A stretch of 64,000 bases of DNA from Cellulomonas sp. B6 (GCF_001462455.1 NZ_LNTD01000004.1:1-64000); one strand, 5' to 3'. Shown: positions 50,328 through 58,347, counted from the stretch's first letter. Translations and numbers: made by a program. The notes: a model not told the origin generated them from the sequence alone.

Positions 50328-51755
50328 GTGGCCCTCGACCCCACGTCCGCCGCCGCGGACCGCACGACCGGTGCCCCGGACGGGGGCGAGCCCGCCCTGC
50401 GTCGCACGGTCGGCCGGAAGATGCTCCTCGTCTTCGTCGTCGGGGACATCCTCGGCGCCGGGATCTACGCGCTGACCGGCAAGGTCGCCGCCGAGGTGGG
50501 TGGGGCGATCTGGATCCCGTTCGTCGTGGCGTTCGGGCTCGCCGCGCTCACGGCCACGGCGTACGCCGAGCTCGTGGGGCGGTTCCCGCGTGCGGCGGGC
50601 GCAGCGGTGTACGCGCAGCGCGCGTTCGGGCGGCCGTTCGTCACGTTCCTCGTCGCGTTCGCGGTGCTCATGAGCGGCATCACGAGCGCGAGCGCCGCGG
50701 CCCGCGCGTTCGGGGGCGACTACCTCGCCGAGCTCGTCACGGTCCCGACCCTCGTCGCGGCGTGGGCGTTCGTCGTGCTCGTCGCGGTCGTCAACGCGAT
50801 CGGCATCAGCGAGTCGGTGCGCGTCAACCTCGTGCTGACGGCCGTCGAGGTCACGGGGCTGGTCGTCATCCTCGTCATCGGCGTGCGCGCGTTCCTGGCC
50901 GGCGAGGGCGACCCGTCGCGCGCGATGACGCTGACGACCGACGGACCGGCGTGGATGGCCGTGCTGGGCGGCACGGCGCTCGCGTTCTACGCGCTGCTCG
51001 GGTTCGAGGACTCGGTGAACCTCGCCGAGGAGTGCCGGGGCCCGCGCCGCGACTTCCCGCGCGCGCTGTTCGGCGGCATCGCGATCACGGGCGTCATCTA
51101 CCTCGCGGTCGCGTTCACGACGTCGATGCTGGTCGAGACGGACACGCTCGCCGGGTCCAGCGGACCGCTGCTCGAGGTGGTGCGCGTCGCCGGTCTGGTG
51201 TTCCCGCCGTGGCTGTTCGCGCTCATCGCGCTGGTCGCCGTGTCGAACACGGCGCTCATCAACATGATCATGGCGTCGCGCGTCGTCTACGGGATGTCCC
51301 GCGAGGGGATCGTGCCCGCGTGGCTGGGCCGCGTCGACCGGCGTCGGCGCACGCCGTGGGTCGCGATCGCGTTCACGACCGTCGTCGCGCTCACGCTCGT
51401 CAGCACGGGCGACCTGTCGGGCCTGGCCGACACGACCGTCCTGCTCCTGCTGCTGGTGTTCGCCGTGGTCAACGTGTCGGTGCTCGTGCTGCGCCGCCGC
51501 CCGCGGGACGAGGACGAGCGGGTCGAGGGTGACGCCGCCCGCGGCTTCCGGGCGCCGACGTGGGCGCCCGCGCTCGGGGCCGTCGTGTCGCTCGTGCTGG
51601 CCTCGCCGCTGACCGGCCGCGACGGCGACGTCTACGCACGCGCCGGGCTGCTGCTCGGCATCGGCGTCGTGCTGTACGTCGTCAACCGGCTGCTCGTCGG
51701 CCCCGCGCGCCAGGCCGACGCGGTCGCGGCGACCGCCCACCACGACCCCCGCTGA
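50328..51755 (+). CDS. APC-family amino-acid permease
   Basis: A 475-residue transporter with twelve or more helices. The first helix, LLVFVVGDILGAGIYALTG, carries the unwound glycine-rich substrate motif of the APC superfamily; AALTATAYAELVGRFPRAAG and FYALLGFEDSVNLAEECRGP are typical of amino-acid permeases, the latter matching basic/cationic or ethanolamine-type members. The C-terminus is loose and Arg-rich. Substrate unknown. GGGAGG lies five bases before the GTG. Divergent from the YtxH-like gene. Confidence 0.9.
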   Translation: MALDPTSAAADRTTGAPDGGEPALRRTVGRKMLLVFVVGDILGAGIYALTGKVAAEVGGAIWIPFVVAFGLAALTATAYAELVGRFPRAAGAAVYAQRAFGRPFVTFLVAFAVLMSGITSASAAARAFGGDYLAELVTVPTLVAAWAFVVLVAVVNAIGISESVRVNLVLTAVEVTGLVVILVIGVRAFLAGEGDPSRAMTLTTDGPAWMAVLGGTALAFYALLGFEDSVNLAEECRGPRRDFPRALFGGIAITGVIYLAVAFTTSMLVETDTLAGSSGPLLEVVRVAGLVFPPWLFALIALVAVSNTALINMIMASRVVYGMSREGIVPAWLGRVDRRRRTPWVAIAFTTVVALTLVSTGDLSGLADTTVLLLLLVFAVVNVSVLVLRRRPRDEDERVEGDAARGFRAPTWAPALGAVVSLVLASPLTGRDGDVYARAGLLLGIGVVLYVVNRLLVGPARQADAVAATAHHDPR

Positions 51756-51799
51756 CCTCGCGCGGGCGCCCGCTCGCCGGCGGACCGCGGTACGGCCCC

Positions 51800-51825
51800 A
51801 CGGACAGCGGCGTGCGCGTGTCCGT
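51800..51825. repeat. palindromic element related to 28672-28711
   Basis: ACGGACA (51800-51806) and TGTCCGT (51819-51825) flank GCGGCGTGCGCG. The copy at 28 kb has the same arms and a loop GCGGCACGCACC, so the two share about 20 of 26 positions by eye. It lies between the amino-acid permease and the antiporter genes. Confidence 0.6.
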
Positions 51826-51871
51826 CGAGCGTGGCGCCGTCCGTCGACCGGGCGGGGGCGACGCGGGGGCG

Positions 51872-51877
51872 TAGGTT
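51872..51877 (+). promoter_or_regulatory. -10 box upstream of the CPA1 antiporter with a tiny leader frame
   Basis: TAGGTT is followed five bases later by GTG (51883) opening a seven-codon frame (VTLPRRP, stop at 51904-51906). The antiporter ATG follows at 51915 with GAGGTGA just upstream. A leaderless mini-frame may thus precede the gene; it may equally be chance. Confidence 0.4.
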
Positions 51878-51914
51878 CACCTGTGACCCTGCCGCGCCGA
51901 CCGTGAGGTGACGC

Positions 51915-53678
51915 ATGGACCTGGTGGCCGCCGGCGTGCTCGCCGTGCTCGTGATCGTGGCGGTGACGACGTTCGCCCCGCGGGTCGGCGTCGCGGCGCC
52001 CCTGCTGCTCGTGCTCGTCGGCGTGGGCGTGAGCTTCCTGCCGTTCGTGCCCGAGATCGAGATCCAGCCCGAGTGGGTGCTCGGGATCGTGCTGCCACCG
52101 CTGCTGTACTCCTCGGCCACGAACATGCCGACGATGGACTTCCGGCGCGACCTGCGCACGATCTCCGCGTTCTCGGTCGTGCTGGTGCTCGTGTCGACGG
52201 TCGCGGTCGGGTTCGCGCTCGACGCGCTGCTGCCCGACCTCGGCCTGGCCACGGCCATCGCCGTCGGCGCGATCGTCAGCCCCACCGACGCGGTCGCGAC
52301 GTCGATCGTGCGCAAGGCGGGCGTGTCCCCGCGGATCGTCACGGTGCTCGAGGGCGAGTCGATGCTCAACGACGCGTCGGCCCTGGTGCTGCTGCGCTCG
52401 GCGATCGTCGCGACCGCCGGCACCGTGTCGCTGTGGGGCGTCGCGGGCGACTTCGTGTTCGCGGTCGTCGTCGCCGTGGTCGTCGGGTACGTCGTGGGGC
52501 GCCTGCACGTGTGGGCCCGCGGGCACATCACGCAGACGACGTCGAACGTCGCGATCTCGTTCGTCGTGCCGTTCGTCGCGTACCTGCCCGCCGAGCACCT
52601 GGGAGCGTCGGGCCTCGTCGCGGCCGTGACCGCGGGGCTCGTCACGGGGCACGCGGCACCGGCTGCGCTGCGGGCGCGCGACCGCGTCACCGAGCACGCC
52701 GTGTGGCGCACGGTCGAGCTGCTGCTCGAGGGCGCGGTGTTCCTCGTCATGGGGCTCGAGGTGTTCGGCCTGGTCGTCGACGTGCGGGAGGCGCACGGCA
52801 GCCTGTGGACGGCGGTCGGGCTGGGCGTGCTGGCCGCGACGATCGTCATCGTCGTGCGCTCGGCGTTCGTCGCGTGGTCGGTGTGGGAGCTGGCGCGCCG
52901 CGCCGAGCGCACGCCCGAGCTGCGCGACTGGCTCACGCTCGCGCAGGAGCGCCTGGACGACGGGCAGATGCCGCAGGCACCCCGGATCGCCGGGCGGCGT
53001 CGGCGGTTCCGCGCGGGGCGCCGGGTCGCCGCCGCCGCGATGCCCGACCCGGCGGACCGTGCGCAGGCCGTCGGACGGCGCGTGCGCCGCAAGATCGCGG
53101 ACATCGACTACCTCACGGCCGAGCGGTTCGGCCCGCGCGAGGGCGTCGTGCTGGTGTGGGCGGGGATGCGGGGCGCCGTGACGCTCGCGGCCGCGCAGTC
53201 GCTGCCGTCTGACACGCCGCAGCGCTCGCTGCTCGTGCTCGTCGCGTTCGTCGTGGCGGCCGGGACGCTCGTGGTGCAGGGCGGCACGCTGCCCTGGCTG
53301 ACGCGTCGGCTCGGCCTGACCGCGCGCGACGACGACGACGCCGAGCAGCTCGCCGCGCTGCGCACCGAGCTGCGGCGGGCCGCGGTGCAGCGGCTCGACG
53401 ACCCGGGGCTCGCGCAGCCCGACGGCACGCCCTACCCGGGGGTGACGGTCGAGCGGGCGCGCCGCCGGCTCGCGGCGATCGACGCGGCGGTCGAGGCGGA
53501 CGACGAGCAGCACGCGGCGCAGCGCACCTCCGACCAGCGGCTCATGGTCACGCTGCTGGCGGCGCAACGCGCCGAGCTGCTGCACCTGCGCGACCTGGGC
53601 ACCTACCCGTCCTCGACGCTCGACCGCGCGCTCGCCGAGCTCGACGCGGTGCAGATCGGTGTCGAGCTGCGGGGCTGA
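51915..53678 (+). CDS. Na+/H+ antiporter, CPA1 (NhaP-like) family
   Basis: A 587-residue cation/proton antiporter. The membrane domain (about residues 1-420) has eleven or more helices. IVSPTDAVATSIVRKAGVSP and VLEGESMLNDASALVLL are the CPA1 ion-binding signatures. A 100-residue hydrophilic insert (about 325-400) comes before a final helix block with VVLVWAGMRGAVTLAAAQSL. The cytoplasmic tail contains AAIDAAVEADDEQHAAQRTS and ends DAVQIGVELRG. A degraded copy of this tail lies at 54114-54242. Confidence 0.92.
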   Translation: MDLVAAGVLAVLVIVAVTTFAPRVGVAAPLLLVLVGVGVSFLPFVPEIEIQPEWVLGIVLPPLLYSSATNMPTMDFRRDLRTISAFSVVLVLVSTVAVGFALDALLPDLGLATAIAVGAIVSPTDAVATSIVRKAGVSPRIVTVLEGESMLNDASALVLLRSAIVATAGTVSLWGVAGDFVFAVVVAVVVGYVVGRLHVWARGHITQTTSNVAISFVVPFVAYLPAEHLGASGLVAAVTAGLVTGHAAPAALRARDRVTEHAVWRTVELLLEGAVFLVMGLEVFGLVVDVREAHGSLWTAVGLGVLAATIVIVVRSAFVAWSVWELARRAERTPELRDWLTLAQERLDDGQMPQAPRIAGRRRRFRAGRRVAAAAMPDPADRAQAVGRRVRRKIADIDYLTAERFGPREGVVLVWAGMRGAVTLAAAQSLPSDTPQRSLLVLVAFVVAAGTLVVQGGTLPWLTRRLGLTARDDDDAEQLAALRTELRRAAVQRLDDPGLAQPDGTPYPGVTVERARRRLAAIDAAVEADDEQHAAQRTSDQRLMVTLLAAQRAELLHLRDLGTYPSSTLDRALAELDAVQIGVELRG

Positions 53679-53686
53679 GCCGCGCC

Positions 53687-53692
53687 TAGCAT
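53687..53692 (+). promoter_or_regulatory. -10 box of a leaderless promoter (small gene, copy 1)
   Basis: TAGCAT is six bases before the GTG at 53699. The same box and spacing recur for the paralogue at 54252. Confidence 0.6.
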
Positions 53693-53698
53693 GGGCGG

Positions 53699-54061
53699 GT
53701 GCACCACGGTCGCAGCGGGTTGGCCCCGCTCCTCGCCGTCGGCCTCGTCATCGTGGTCGGCGTGGTGGCCCTCCTCGTCGCGGGGCCGCTGGCCGAGCGG
53801 TGGGCCCGCACCGACCGGTCGTGCGAGGACCTGGTCCCCCGCGCCGAGGTCGAGGCCGACCTCGCCGCGAAGGCCGACGCCGTCGCCGAGCTCGAAGCCC
53901 TCTCGCCCGACGTCCGCGTGGGCGTCGGCGAGCCGTGCGCCGAGCAGCCGGGCATGGCCCGCATCGAGGTCACGTACGGGCCGGGCACCCCGCTGGACGT
54001 CGTGCGGCGGAAGATCTCGACCTCCGGGTTCGACGCCCCGCTGGCACTCCTCGCCCCCTGA
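53699..54061 (+). CDS. small membrane-anchored protein, tandem copy 1
   Basis: A 120-residue protein of unknown function. One transmembrane helix (LLAVGLVIVVGVVALLVAGP) is followed by an extracytoplasmic domain with two conserved cysteines: DRSCEDLVPRAEVEADLAAK and GEPCAEQPGMARIEVTYG. The pair could form a disulphide. It is clearly paralogous to the next gene (same architecture, both Cys, ALSPDVRV/AVSPDVRV). Its GTG follows a TAGCAT box at leaderless spacing, 20 bases after the antiporter stop. No family was recognised. Confidence 0.8.
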   Translation: MHHGRSGLAPLLAVGLVIVVGVVALLVAGPLAERWARTDRSCEDLVPRAEVEADLAAKADAVAELEALSPDVRVGVGEPCAEQPGMARIEVTYGPGTPLDVVRRKISTSGFDAPLALLAP

Positions 54062-54113
54062 CGTCACGCGCACCGGTCCGGTGCGACACCCGCCCGAGCC
54101 ACGCGCTGCCCGG

Positions 54114-54242
54114 GTGAGGCTCTCGGCCGTCGACGCGGACGACATCGTGGACGACGAGCACCGTGCGACCCACCGCACGTCCCACCAGCGGCCCATGGTC
54201 AGCGCCCGGCGCGCCGCGCTGCTGCACCTGACGCAGACCTAG
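54114..54242 (+). pseudogene. remnant duplicate of the CPA1 antiporter C-terminus
   Basis: This 42-codon stretch reads VDADDIVDDEHRATHRTSHQ then RPMVSARRAALLHLTQT. The antiporter tail reads VEADDEQHAAQRTSDQRLMV then TLLAAQRAELLHL. The match is collinear at DNA level, including GCGGACGAC, CAGCGG and GCTGCTGCACCTG. The copy has lost several codons and the rest of the gene. It sits just before the second small gene, as the real tail sits before the first. It could still be translated from the GTG at 54114, but it most likely is a relic. Confidence 0.8.
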
Positions 54243-54245
54243 CAT
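54240..54245 (+). promoter_or_regulatory. -10 box of a leaderless promoter (small gene, copy 2)
   Basis: TAGCAT is six bases before the GTG at 54252; its TAG is also the stop codon of the upstream remnant frame. Confidence 0.6.
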
Positions 54246-54251
54246 GGCGCC

Positions 54252-54617
54252 GTGCAGAACGGCCGGAGCCAGCGGCTCCCCCTCATCCTCATCGGCGTCA
54301 TCATCATGATCGGCGCGGTGGGCTACCTCGTGGCCGCGCCGCTCATGGACCGCTGGGCCGGCGCGGACCGCTCGTGCGAGAACCTCATGCCGCGCAGCGA
54401 GGTCGAGGCCGCGCTCGCCGCGAACCCGGACGTCGCGGCGAAGCTCGAGGCCGTCTCGCCCGACGTCCGCGTCGAGGTCGTCGAGCCGTGCGCCGAGAAG
54501 CCCGGCATGGCGACCATCCGGGTCAGCTACGGGCAGGAGGCCGACCTGGAGTACCTGCGCAGCACCCTCATGGTCAGCCGGTTCGGTGACGCCCCGACGG
54601 TGCTCCGGTCCCGCTGA
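54252..54617 (+). CDS. small membrane-anchored protein, tandem copy 2
   Basis: A 121-residue paralogue of the protein at 53699. The helix is LPLILIGVIIMIGAVGYLVA, then DRSCENLMPRSEVEAALAAN, LEAVSPDVRVEVVEPCAEKP and ATIRVSYG. Both Cys and the RSCE(D/N)L and SPDVRV segments are kept. The C-terminal 25 residues differ more. The pair arose by tandem duplication with the antiporter tail; being intact in both copies suggests both are functional. Role unknown; coupling to ion transport is only suggested by position. Confidence 0.8.
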   Translation: MQNGRSQRLPLILIGVIIMIGAVGYLVAAPLMDRWAGADRSCENLMPRSEVEAALAANPDVAAKLEAVSPDVRVEVVEPCAEKPGMATIRVSYGQEADLEYLRSTLMVSRFGDAPTVLRSR

Positions 54618-54671
54618 GGGCACGGCCGTCGGGCCGGTGAGACACCGGCCCGAGCCTCGCACGACCGGCGT

Positions 54672-54677
54672 TATGGT
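54672..54677 (+). promoter_or_regulatory. -10 box of a leaderless promoter (leader peptide)
   Basis: TATGGT ends six bases before the ATG of the leader frame at 54684. Confidence 0.6.
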
Positions 54678-54683
54678 GCGGGC

Positions 54684-54740
54684 ATGGATCCCATGAGCAG
54701 CCTCGGGTGCGCGGCGCGCCGCGGCCCCTGCGCCCGGTAG
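54684..54740 (+). CDS. 18-residue leader peptide upstream of an EamA exporter
   Basis: A short frame reads MDPMSSLGCAARRGPCAR and stops with TAG at 54738-54740. It begins six bases after a TATGGT box, so a message starting there would be read at once by the ribosome without a leader. It has two Cys and three Arg codons. Its stop codon coincides with the start of the first hairpin, and a second hairpin lies just ahead of the exporter start at 54844. This is the geometry of attenuation by a translating ribosome. Translation of the peptide is inferred. Confidence 0.55.
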   Translation: MDPMSSLGCAARRGPCAR

Positions 54741-54829
54741 CGGGCCCTCCCCCGGCGGACGCACGGCGTCCGCGGCTCGACGGCCCGCGCTGATCGACAC
54801 CACCCCCGCCGGCGGCGTCCGGCTCGATC
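54740..54829 (+). promoter_or_regulatory. two-hairpin leader RNA (putative attenuator)
   Basis: Hairpin 1: outer stem GCGGGCC (54740-54746) with GGCCCGC (54782-54788), enclosing inner stem GCGGACG (54755-54761) with CGTCCGC (54767-54773). Hairpin 2: GATCGA (54792-54797) with TCGATC (54824-54829), enclosing GCCGG (54808-54812) with CCGGC (54819-54823). A ribosome ending at the leader stop codon would cover the outer arm of hairpin 1. Hairpin 2 lies 14 bases before the exporter ATG and could limit ribosome access. Confidence 0.6.
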
Positions 54830-54843
54830 ACCCGGGACCTCTC

Positions 54844-55767
54844 ATGACCTTCCTGTCCTCCTTCCGTGCTGCCCACCCGCGCTCGGGCCCGCTGCTCGCG
54901 CTGGGCCTCGTGCTCGTCGGCTCGTCGAGCATCCAGGTGTCGGCGGCGCTGTCGTCGTCGCTGTTCGCGACCGTCGGGACGCTCGGCGTCAGCGGTCTGC
55001 GCATGGCCGTCGCGGCGCTCGTGCTGCTGGCCCTCACGCGGCCGTCACTGCGGGGTCGTCCACCGCGCGCGTGGCGCGGCGTCGTGCTCTACGGCGTCGC
55101 GATGGCCGCGATGAACGTGCTGTTCTACGCCGCGGTGCAGCGGCTGCCGCTGGGCCTGGCGGTGACGCTCGAGTTCCTGGGGCCGCTCACGGTGGCCGCC
55201 GCGGGGGTCGCGCGGCGGCGCGAGCTCGCGCTGCCGGCCGCGGCGCTCGTGGGCGTGCTGCTGGTCGCCGGACCGGTGGGCGGCGTCGACGCGCTCGGCG
55301 TCGGGTTCGGCCTGGGCGCGGCGGTCGCGTTCGGCGCGTACACGTTCCTCGCGGGCCGTGTCGGCGACGACACCGCGGGCCTCGACGGGCTCGCGCTGTC
55401 GGTCGCCGTGGGGGCGCTCGCGCTGCTGCCGTTCTCGGTGCCGGCCGTGCCGCGCGTCGCGGCCGGCGGGTGGGGCGTGCTCGTCGTGTCGGGCCTGCTG
55501 GGCGTCGCTCTCGCGTTCTCGCTCGACTTCCTCGCGGTGCGGGTGAGCTCCACGCGCGTCGTCGGCACGCTGTTCGCGATGGACCCCGTGACGGGCGCGC
55601 TCGTCGGGGCCGCGCTGCTGGGCGACCCGCTGGGCGTGCGAGCCGTCGCCGGGATCCTGCTGGTGTCGGCGGCGGGCGCCGCGACGATCTGGGTCGCGGG
55701 GCGGGCCGCGAGCGGGGCAGCGGACGACGCCATCGACACCGCCCCCGTACCGGCCCCGCTCGGCTGA
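54844..55767 (+). CDS. EamA/DMT-family exporter (RhtA-like)
   Basis: A 307-residue transporter with ten hydrophobic helices and two EamA repeats: LALGLVLVGSSSIQVSAALS opens the first, AMNVLFYAAVQRLPLGLAVT is characteristic of RhtA-like members, and DFLAVRVSSTRVVGTLFAMD the second repeat. Such proteins export amino acids or metabolites; E. coli EamA itself exports cysteine and O-acetylserine. A Cys-containing leader peptide and two hairpins upstream suggest regulated translation or transcription. It is a paralogue of the gene at 15420-16277. Confidence 0.88.
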   Translation: MTFLSSFRAAHPRSGPLLALGLVLVGSSSIQVSAALSSSLFATVGTLGVSGLRMAVAALVLLALTRPSLRGRPPRAWRGVVLYGVAMAAMNVLFYAAVQRLPLGLAVTLEFLGPLTVAAAGVARRRELALPAAALVGVLLVAGPVGGVDALGVGFGLGAAVAFGAYTFLAGRVGDDTAGLDGLALSVAVGALALLPFSVPAVPRVAAGGWGVLVVSGLLGVALAFSLDFLAVRVSSTRVVGTLFAMDPVTGALVGAALLGDPLGVRAVAGILLVSAAGAATIWVAGRAASGAADDAIDTAPVPAPLG

Positions 55768-55773
55768 GCCGGT

Positions 55774-55816
55774 CCCGGGTCGCCCGTCGGTCACCGCTCC
55801 CGACGGGCGACCCGGG
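55774..55816. terminator. bidirectional terminator hairpin
   Basis: CCCGGGTCGCCCGTCGG (55774-55790) and CCGACGGGCGACCCGGG (55800-55816) are perfect 17-bp arms with a 9-base loop. It fills the 53-base gap between the converging EamA and TetR stop codons. Confidence 0.9.
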
Positions 55817-55820
55817 GCCG

Positions 55821-56444
55821 TCAGCGTCCGGCGAGCAGGTCCTCGACCCCGGCGCGCAGCGTCGTGCGGGCCTGCTCGACGTCGCCCAGGTAGGCGCCGA
55901 CCATCGCGCCGTCGCGCAGCGTCATCCACCGTCCGCCCGCGGCCCGCGGGTCGGGGTGGCCGGTGCGCGCGAGGGCCGCCGTCGCGGTGCCCTGCAGCCA
56001 CTCGCGGTGCTCCCGCACGGCGACCCGCACGGGGCTGGCGGGGTCGGGGTACTCGGCGGCGGCGTTAATGAACGCGCAGCCGCGGAAGCCGGGCCGGCAC
56101 AGCTCGTCACCGATCTGCGACGTGAGCCTGCGCAGCCACGACGCGACCTCGGCGGGGTCGTCGGGCTGCTGCCCGGCGCGCGAGCGCGTGGCGTCGTCGA
56201 CGGCCTGCAGGTAGGCGACGACGAGCGCCTCCTTGCCGGCGAAGTGCCGGTAGAACGTCGCGCGCGTGACCGACGCCTCGGCGACCACGCGGTCGACGCC
56301 GACCGCGCGCACCCCCTCGGCGTAGAACAGCGCGGACGCGGTGCGCAGCAGCCGGTCGCGCGCGGCCGACCTGGGCGGTCCCGGTGCCGGTGGGGTCTGC
56401 TCGGCCATGGTCGAACCGTAGGCGGCGTCGTGCGTGCTTGACAT
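55821..56444 (-). CDS. TetR/AcrR-family regulator divergent to ohr
   Basis: A 207-residue TetR-type repressor. The HTH is [20 protein letters not shown] then [20 protein letters not shown], followed by a helical ligand domain with [20 protein letters not shown], which has two Cys close together (CRPGFRGC) and could be redox-sensitive. AGGAGG lies six bases before the ATG at 56444, making that the better start than the ATG at 56408. A perfect 14-bp palindrome in the divergent gap is its likely operator, so it probably controls itself and the ohr gene. Ohr is more often controlled by MarR-type OhrR. Confidence 0.9.
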   Translation of the reverse strand: MSSTHDAAYGSTMAEQTPPAPGPPRSAARDRLLRTASALFYAEGVRAVGVDRVVAEASVTRATFYRHFAGKEALVVAYLQAVDDATRSRAGQQPDDPAEVASWLRRLTSQIGDELCRPGFRGCAFINAAAEYPDPASPVRVAVREHREWLQGTATAALARTGHPDPRAAGGRWMTLRDGAMVGAYLGDVEQARTTLRAGVEDLLAGR

Positions 56445-56479
56445 CCCGACCTCCTCGGAGTGAAGTGTACGCCGTAGGT

Positions 56480-56493
56480 AGAACGATCGTTCT
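56480..56493. promoter_or_regulatory. TetR-type operator (AGAACGATCGTTCT)
   Basis: A perfect 14-bp palindrome lies between the TetR start (56444) and the ohr start (56525), partly overlapping a likely -10 element (TAGGTA, 56475-56480). ATCGTTC-type palindromes are common TetR operators. The surrounding TTCTTTCTCTTGTCTTTCTC stretch is unusually pyrimidine-rich and AT-rich for this genome. Confidence 0.75.
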
Positions 56494-56524
56494 TTCTCTT
56501 GTCTTTCTCTTGGAGGCCTCCCGC

Positions 56525-56947
<423 letters not shown>

Positions 56948-56962
56948 CGCGCCAACGCCCCC

Positions 56963-57003
56963 GTGAGAGGTCGATCCAGCTCCGTGCCGGATCGACCTCT
57001 CAC
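56963..57003 (+). terminator. hairpin after ohr
   Basis: GTGAGAGGTCGATCC (56963-56977) and GGATCGACCTCTCAC (56989-57003) are perfect 15-bp arms around an 11-base loop, 16 bases past the ohr stop. The arm resembles the GTGAGAGTGCGATC motif of the repeat array at 30539-30753. Confidence 0.85.
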
Positions 57004-57074
57004 CACCGGGCGGAGGACGCGCGCGACCGACCCGCGGCCCTGACGCCCGCGGGCGCGGAGCAGGGCGCCCGACC

Positions 57075-57080
57075 TACACT
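57075..57080 (+). promoter_or_regulatory. -10 box with a possible upstream reading frame (hydrolase)
   Basis: TACACT lies eight bases before a GTG (57089) whose frame of 41 codons ends at 57212-57214 and overlaps the hydrolase GTG at 57211 by the GTGA arrangement. Within that frame GAGGAG (57148-57153) precedes another GTG at 57158. A coupled leader frame is possible. Confidence 0.4.
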
Positions 57081-57210
57081 GGCCACCGGTGTGCCGGGAA
57101 GTCTGGTCGGCTGGCGCTGCGACGCGCCATCGACGTCCGGACGACCCGAGGAGCGCCGTGCGCCCCACCTCCCCTGCCTGCCCGCGCGCCACCACCACCC
57201 TCCCGGGGCG

Positions 57211-58089
57211 GTGAGCGGCGTGACCGAGAGCATCTACCGGACGCTGCACGACCCGCACGCCCGGCGGCGGATCGACGACTGGTGCGACGCGCGGATCTCC
57301 GCGTGGGACGTGCCCCACCGCCGCGAGCACCGCGACACCGTCGCCGGCCCGACCCACGTGCTCACGGCGGGCGACGCCGACTCATCCGTCACGACCGTGC
57401 TCGTGCCCGGTGCCAACGCCTGCGCCGCCGCGCACCTGCCCGCCCTCACGGCGTTCGCCGCGCGCGGGCAGGTCGTGGCCCCCGACGTGCCGGGCGAGCC
57501 CGGGCTCAGCTCGGGGCGTCGCGTCGAGGGGGCCCGCGTGCACCAGCTCGGCGCGTGGCTCGACGAGGTCGTCGCGCGGCTGGACCGGCCCGTCGTGCTC
57601 GTCGGGCACGCACTCGGTGCCGCCGCCGCGCTCGCGACCACGTCACCGCTCGTCGTCGGCCGCGTGCTCGTGTGCCCCGGCGGCCTGCGCCGGCCCCGGC
57701 TGCCGCCGCGCGTGCTCGCCGCCGCGGCGCGCTGGCGCGCAGCACCGCGGCCGGCCACCAGCTACCGGCTGCTCGAGCACCTGGTAGCGCCCGCGGAGCG
57801 GGTCGACCCGGAGCTCGTCGAGTGGCTCACGCTGGTGGGTCGGCACGTCCGGCCCGGCTTCGTCCCCGGGCGGCAGGCCGACCGGATCACGGACGCGCTG
57901 CGGTCGCGGCCGCCCGTGGTCGCGGCCGGCGTGCACGACCGGCTGCTGCCCCCCGCCCACGTCGCACCCGCCGCGCGGCGCCTGCTGGGGACGGACGTGG
58001 TCCCGCTCGCGTGCGGGCACCTGCCCGACGCCGCCGCGTGGGGCCACGTGGCCGCGACGGTCGACGCGCTCGTGGCACGACGGGCCTGA
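57211..58089 (+). CDS. alpha/beta hydrolase
   Basis: A 292-residue alpha/beta-hydrolase with the elbow VVLVGHALGAAAAL, where the usual nucleophile Ser (GHSLG) is replaced by Ala. VTTVLVPGANACAAAHLPAL forms the oxyanion-side strand, and the late PLACGHLPDAAAWGHV carries a His. Loss of the Ser argues for a non-catalytic or different-chemistry protein. The start may be GTG 57211 or GTG 57220 (VTESIYRTLHD). It converges with the mrp operon. Confidence 0.75.
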   Translation: MSGVTESIYRTLHDPHARRRIDDWCDARISAWDVPHRREHRDTVAGPTHVLTAGDADSSVTTVLVPGANACAAAHLPALTAFAARGQVVAPDVPGEPGLSSGRRVEGARVHQLGAWLDEVVARLDRPVVLVGHALGAAAALATTSPLVVGRVLVCPGGLRRPRLPPRVLAAAARWRAAPRPATSYRLLEHLVAPAERVDPELVEWLTLVGRHVRPGFVPGRQADRITDALRSRPPVVAAGVHDRLLPPAHVAPAARRLLGTDVVPLACGHLPDAAAWGHVAATVDALVARRA

Positions 58090-58093
58090 CGCC

Positions 58094-58139
58094 CCGCACG
58101 GTCCCGCCCGGCGTCCGGCGCCCGGGCGGGACGGTGCGG
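58094..58139. terminator. bidirectional terminator hairpin
   Basis: Arms 58094-58111 and 58122-58139 are 18 bases long with one mismatch and a 10-base loop. It fills the gap between the hydrolase and the end of the mrp operon. Confidence 0.85.
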
Positions 58140-58142
58140 CGG

Positions 58143-58337
58143 TCAGCCCAGCGGCGGCACCGCGGCGACCAGGTGCTCGACGAGACCGACACCCGCGGTG
58201 TCGTCCTCGTCGTCGTCGCCGACGTGCAGCGTGCGCCGCGCCAGCCACGCCAGCGCGGCCATCACGGCGCACGCGGCGAGCAGCACGAGACCACCTTCGC
58301 GGTGCCCCCACTCCCGGTTCTCCTCCCGTGCCGGCAT
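58143..58337 (-). CDS. small membrane protein at the end of the mrp operon
   Basis: A 64-residue protein with one hydrophobic helix (GGLVLLAACAVMAALAWLA), a charged N-terminus (MPAREENREWGHRE) and a DDDEDD acidic stretch. It starts 10 bases after the mrpG stop, so is probably cotranscribed with mrp. No family was recognised. It could be an accessory to the antiporter or unrelated. A GTG two codons earlier is possible. Confidence 0.65.
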   Translation of the reverse strand: MPAREENREWGHREGGLVLLAACAVMAALAWLARRTLHVGDDDEDDTAGVGLVEHLVAAVPPLG

Positions 58338-58347
58338 GAGCACGTCG

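Noticed and set aside
57620-58089. Sequence error at the Ala of GHALG in the hydrolase
   Set aside because: A single read cannot decide this; it is reported as an observation, since the remaining protein is intact.
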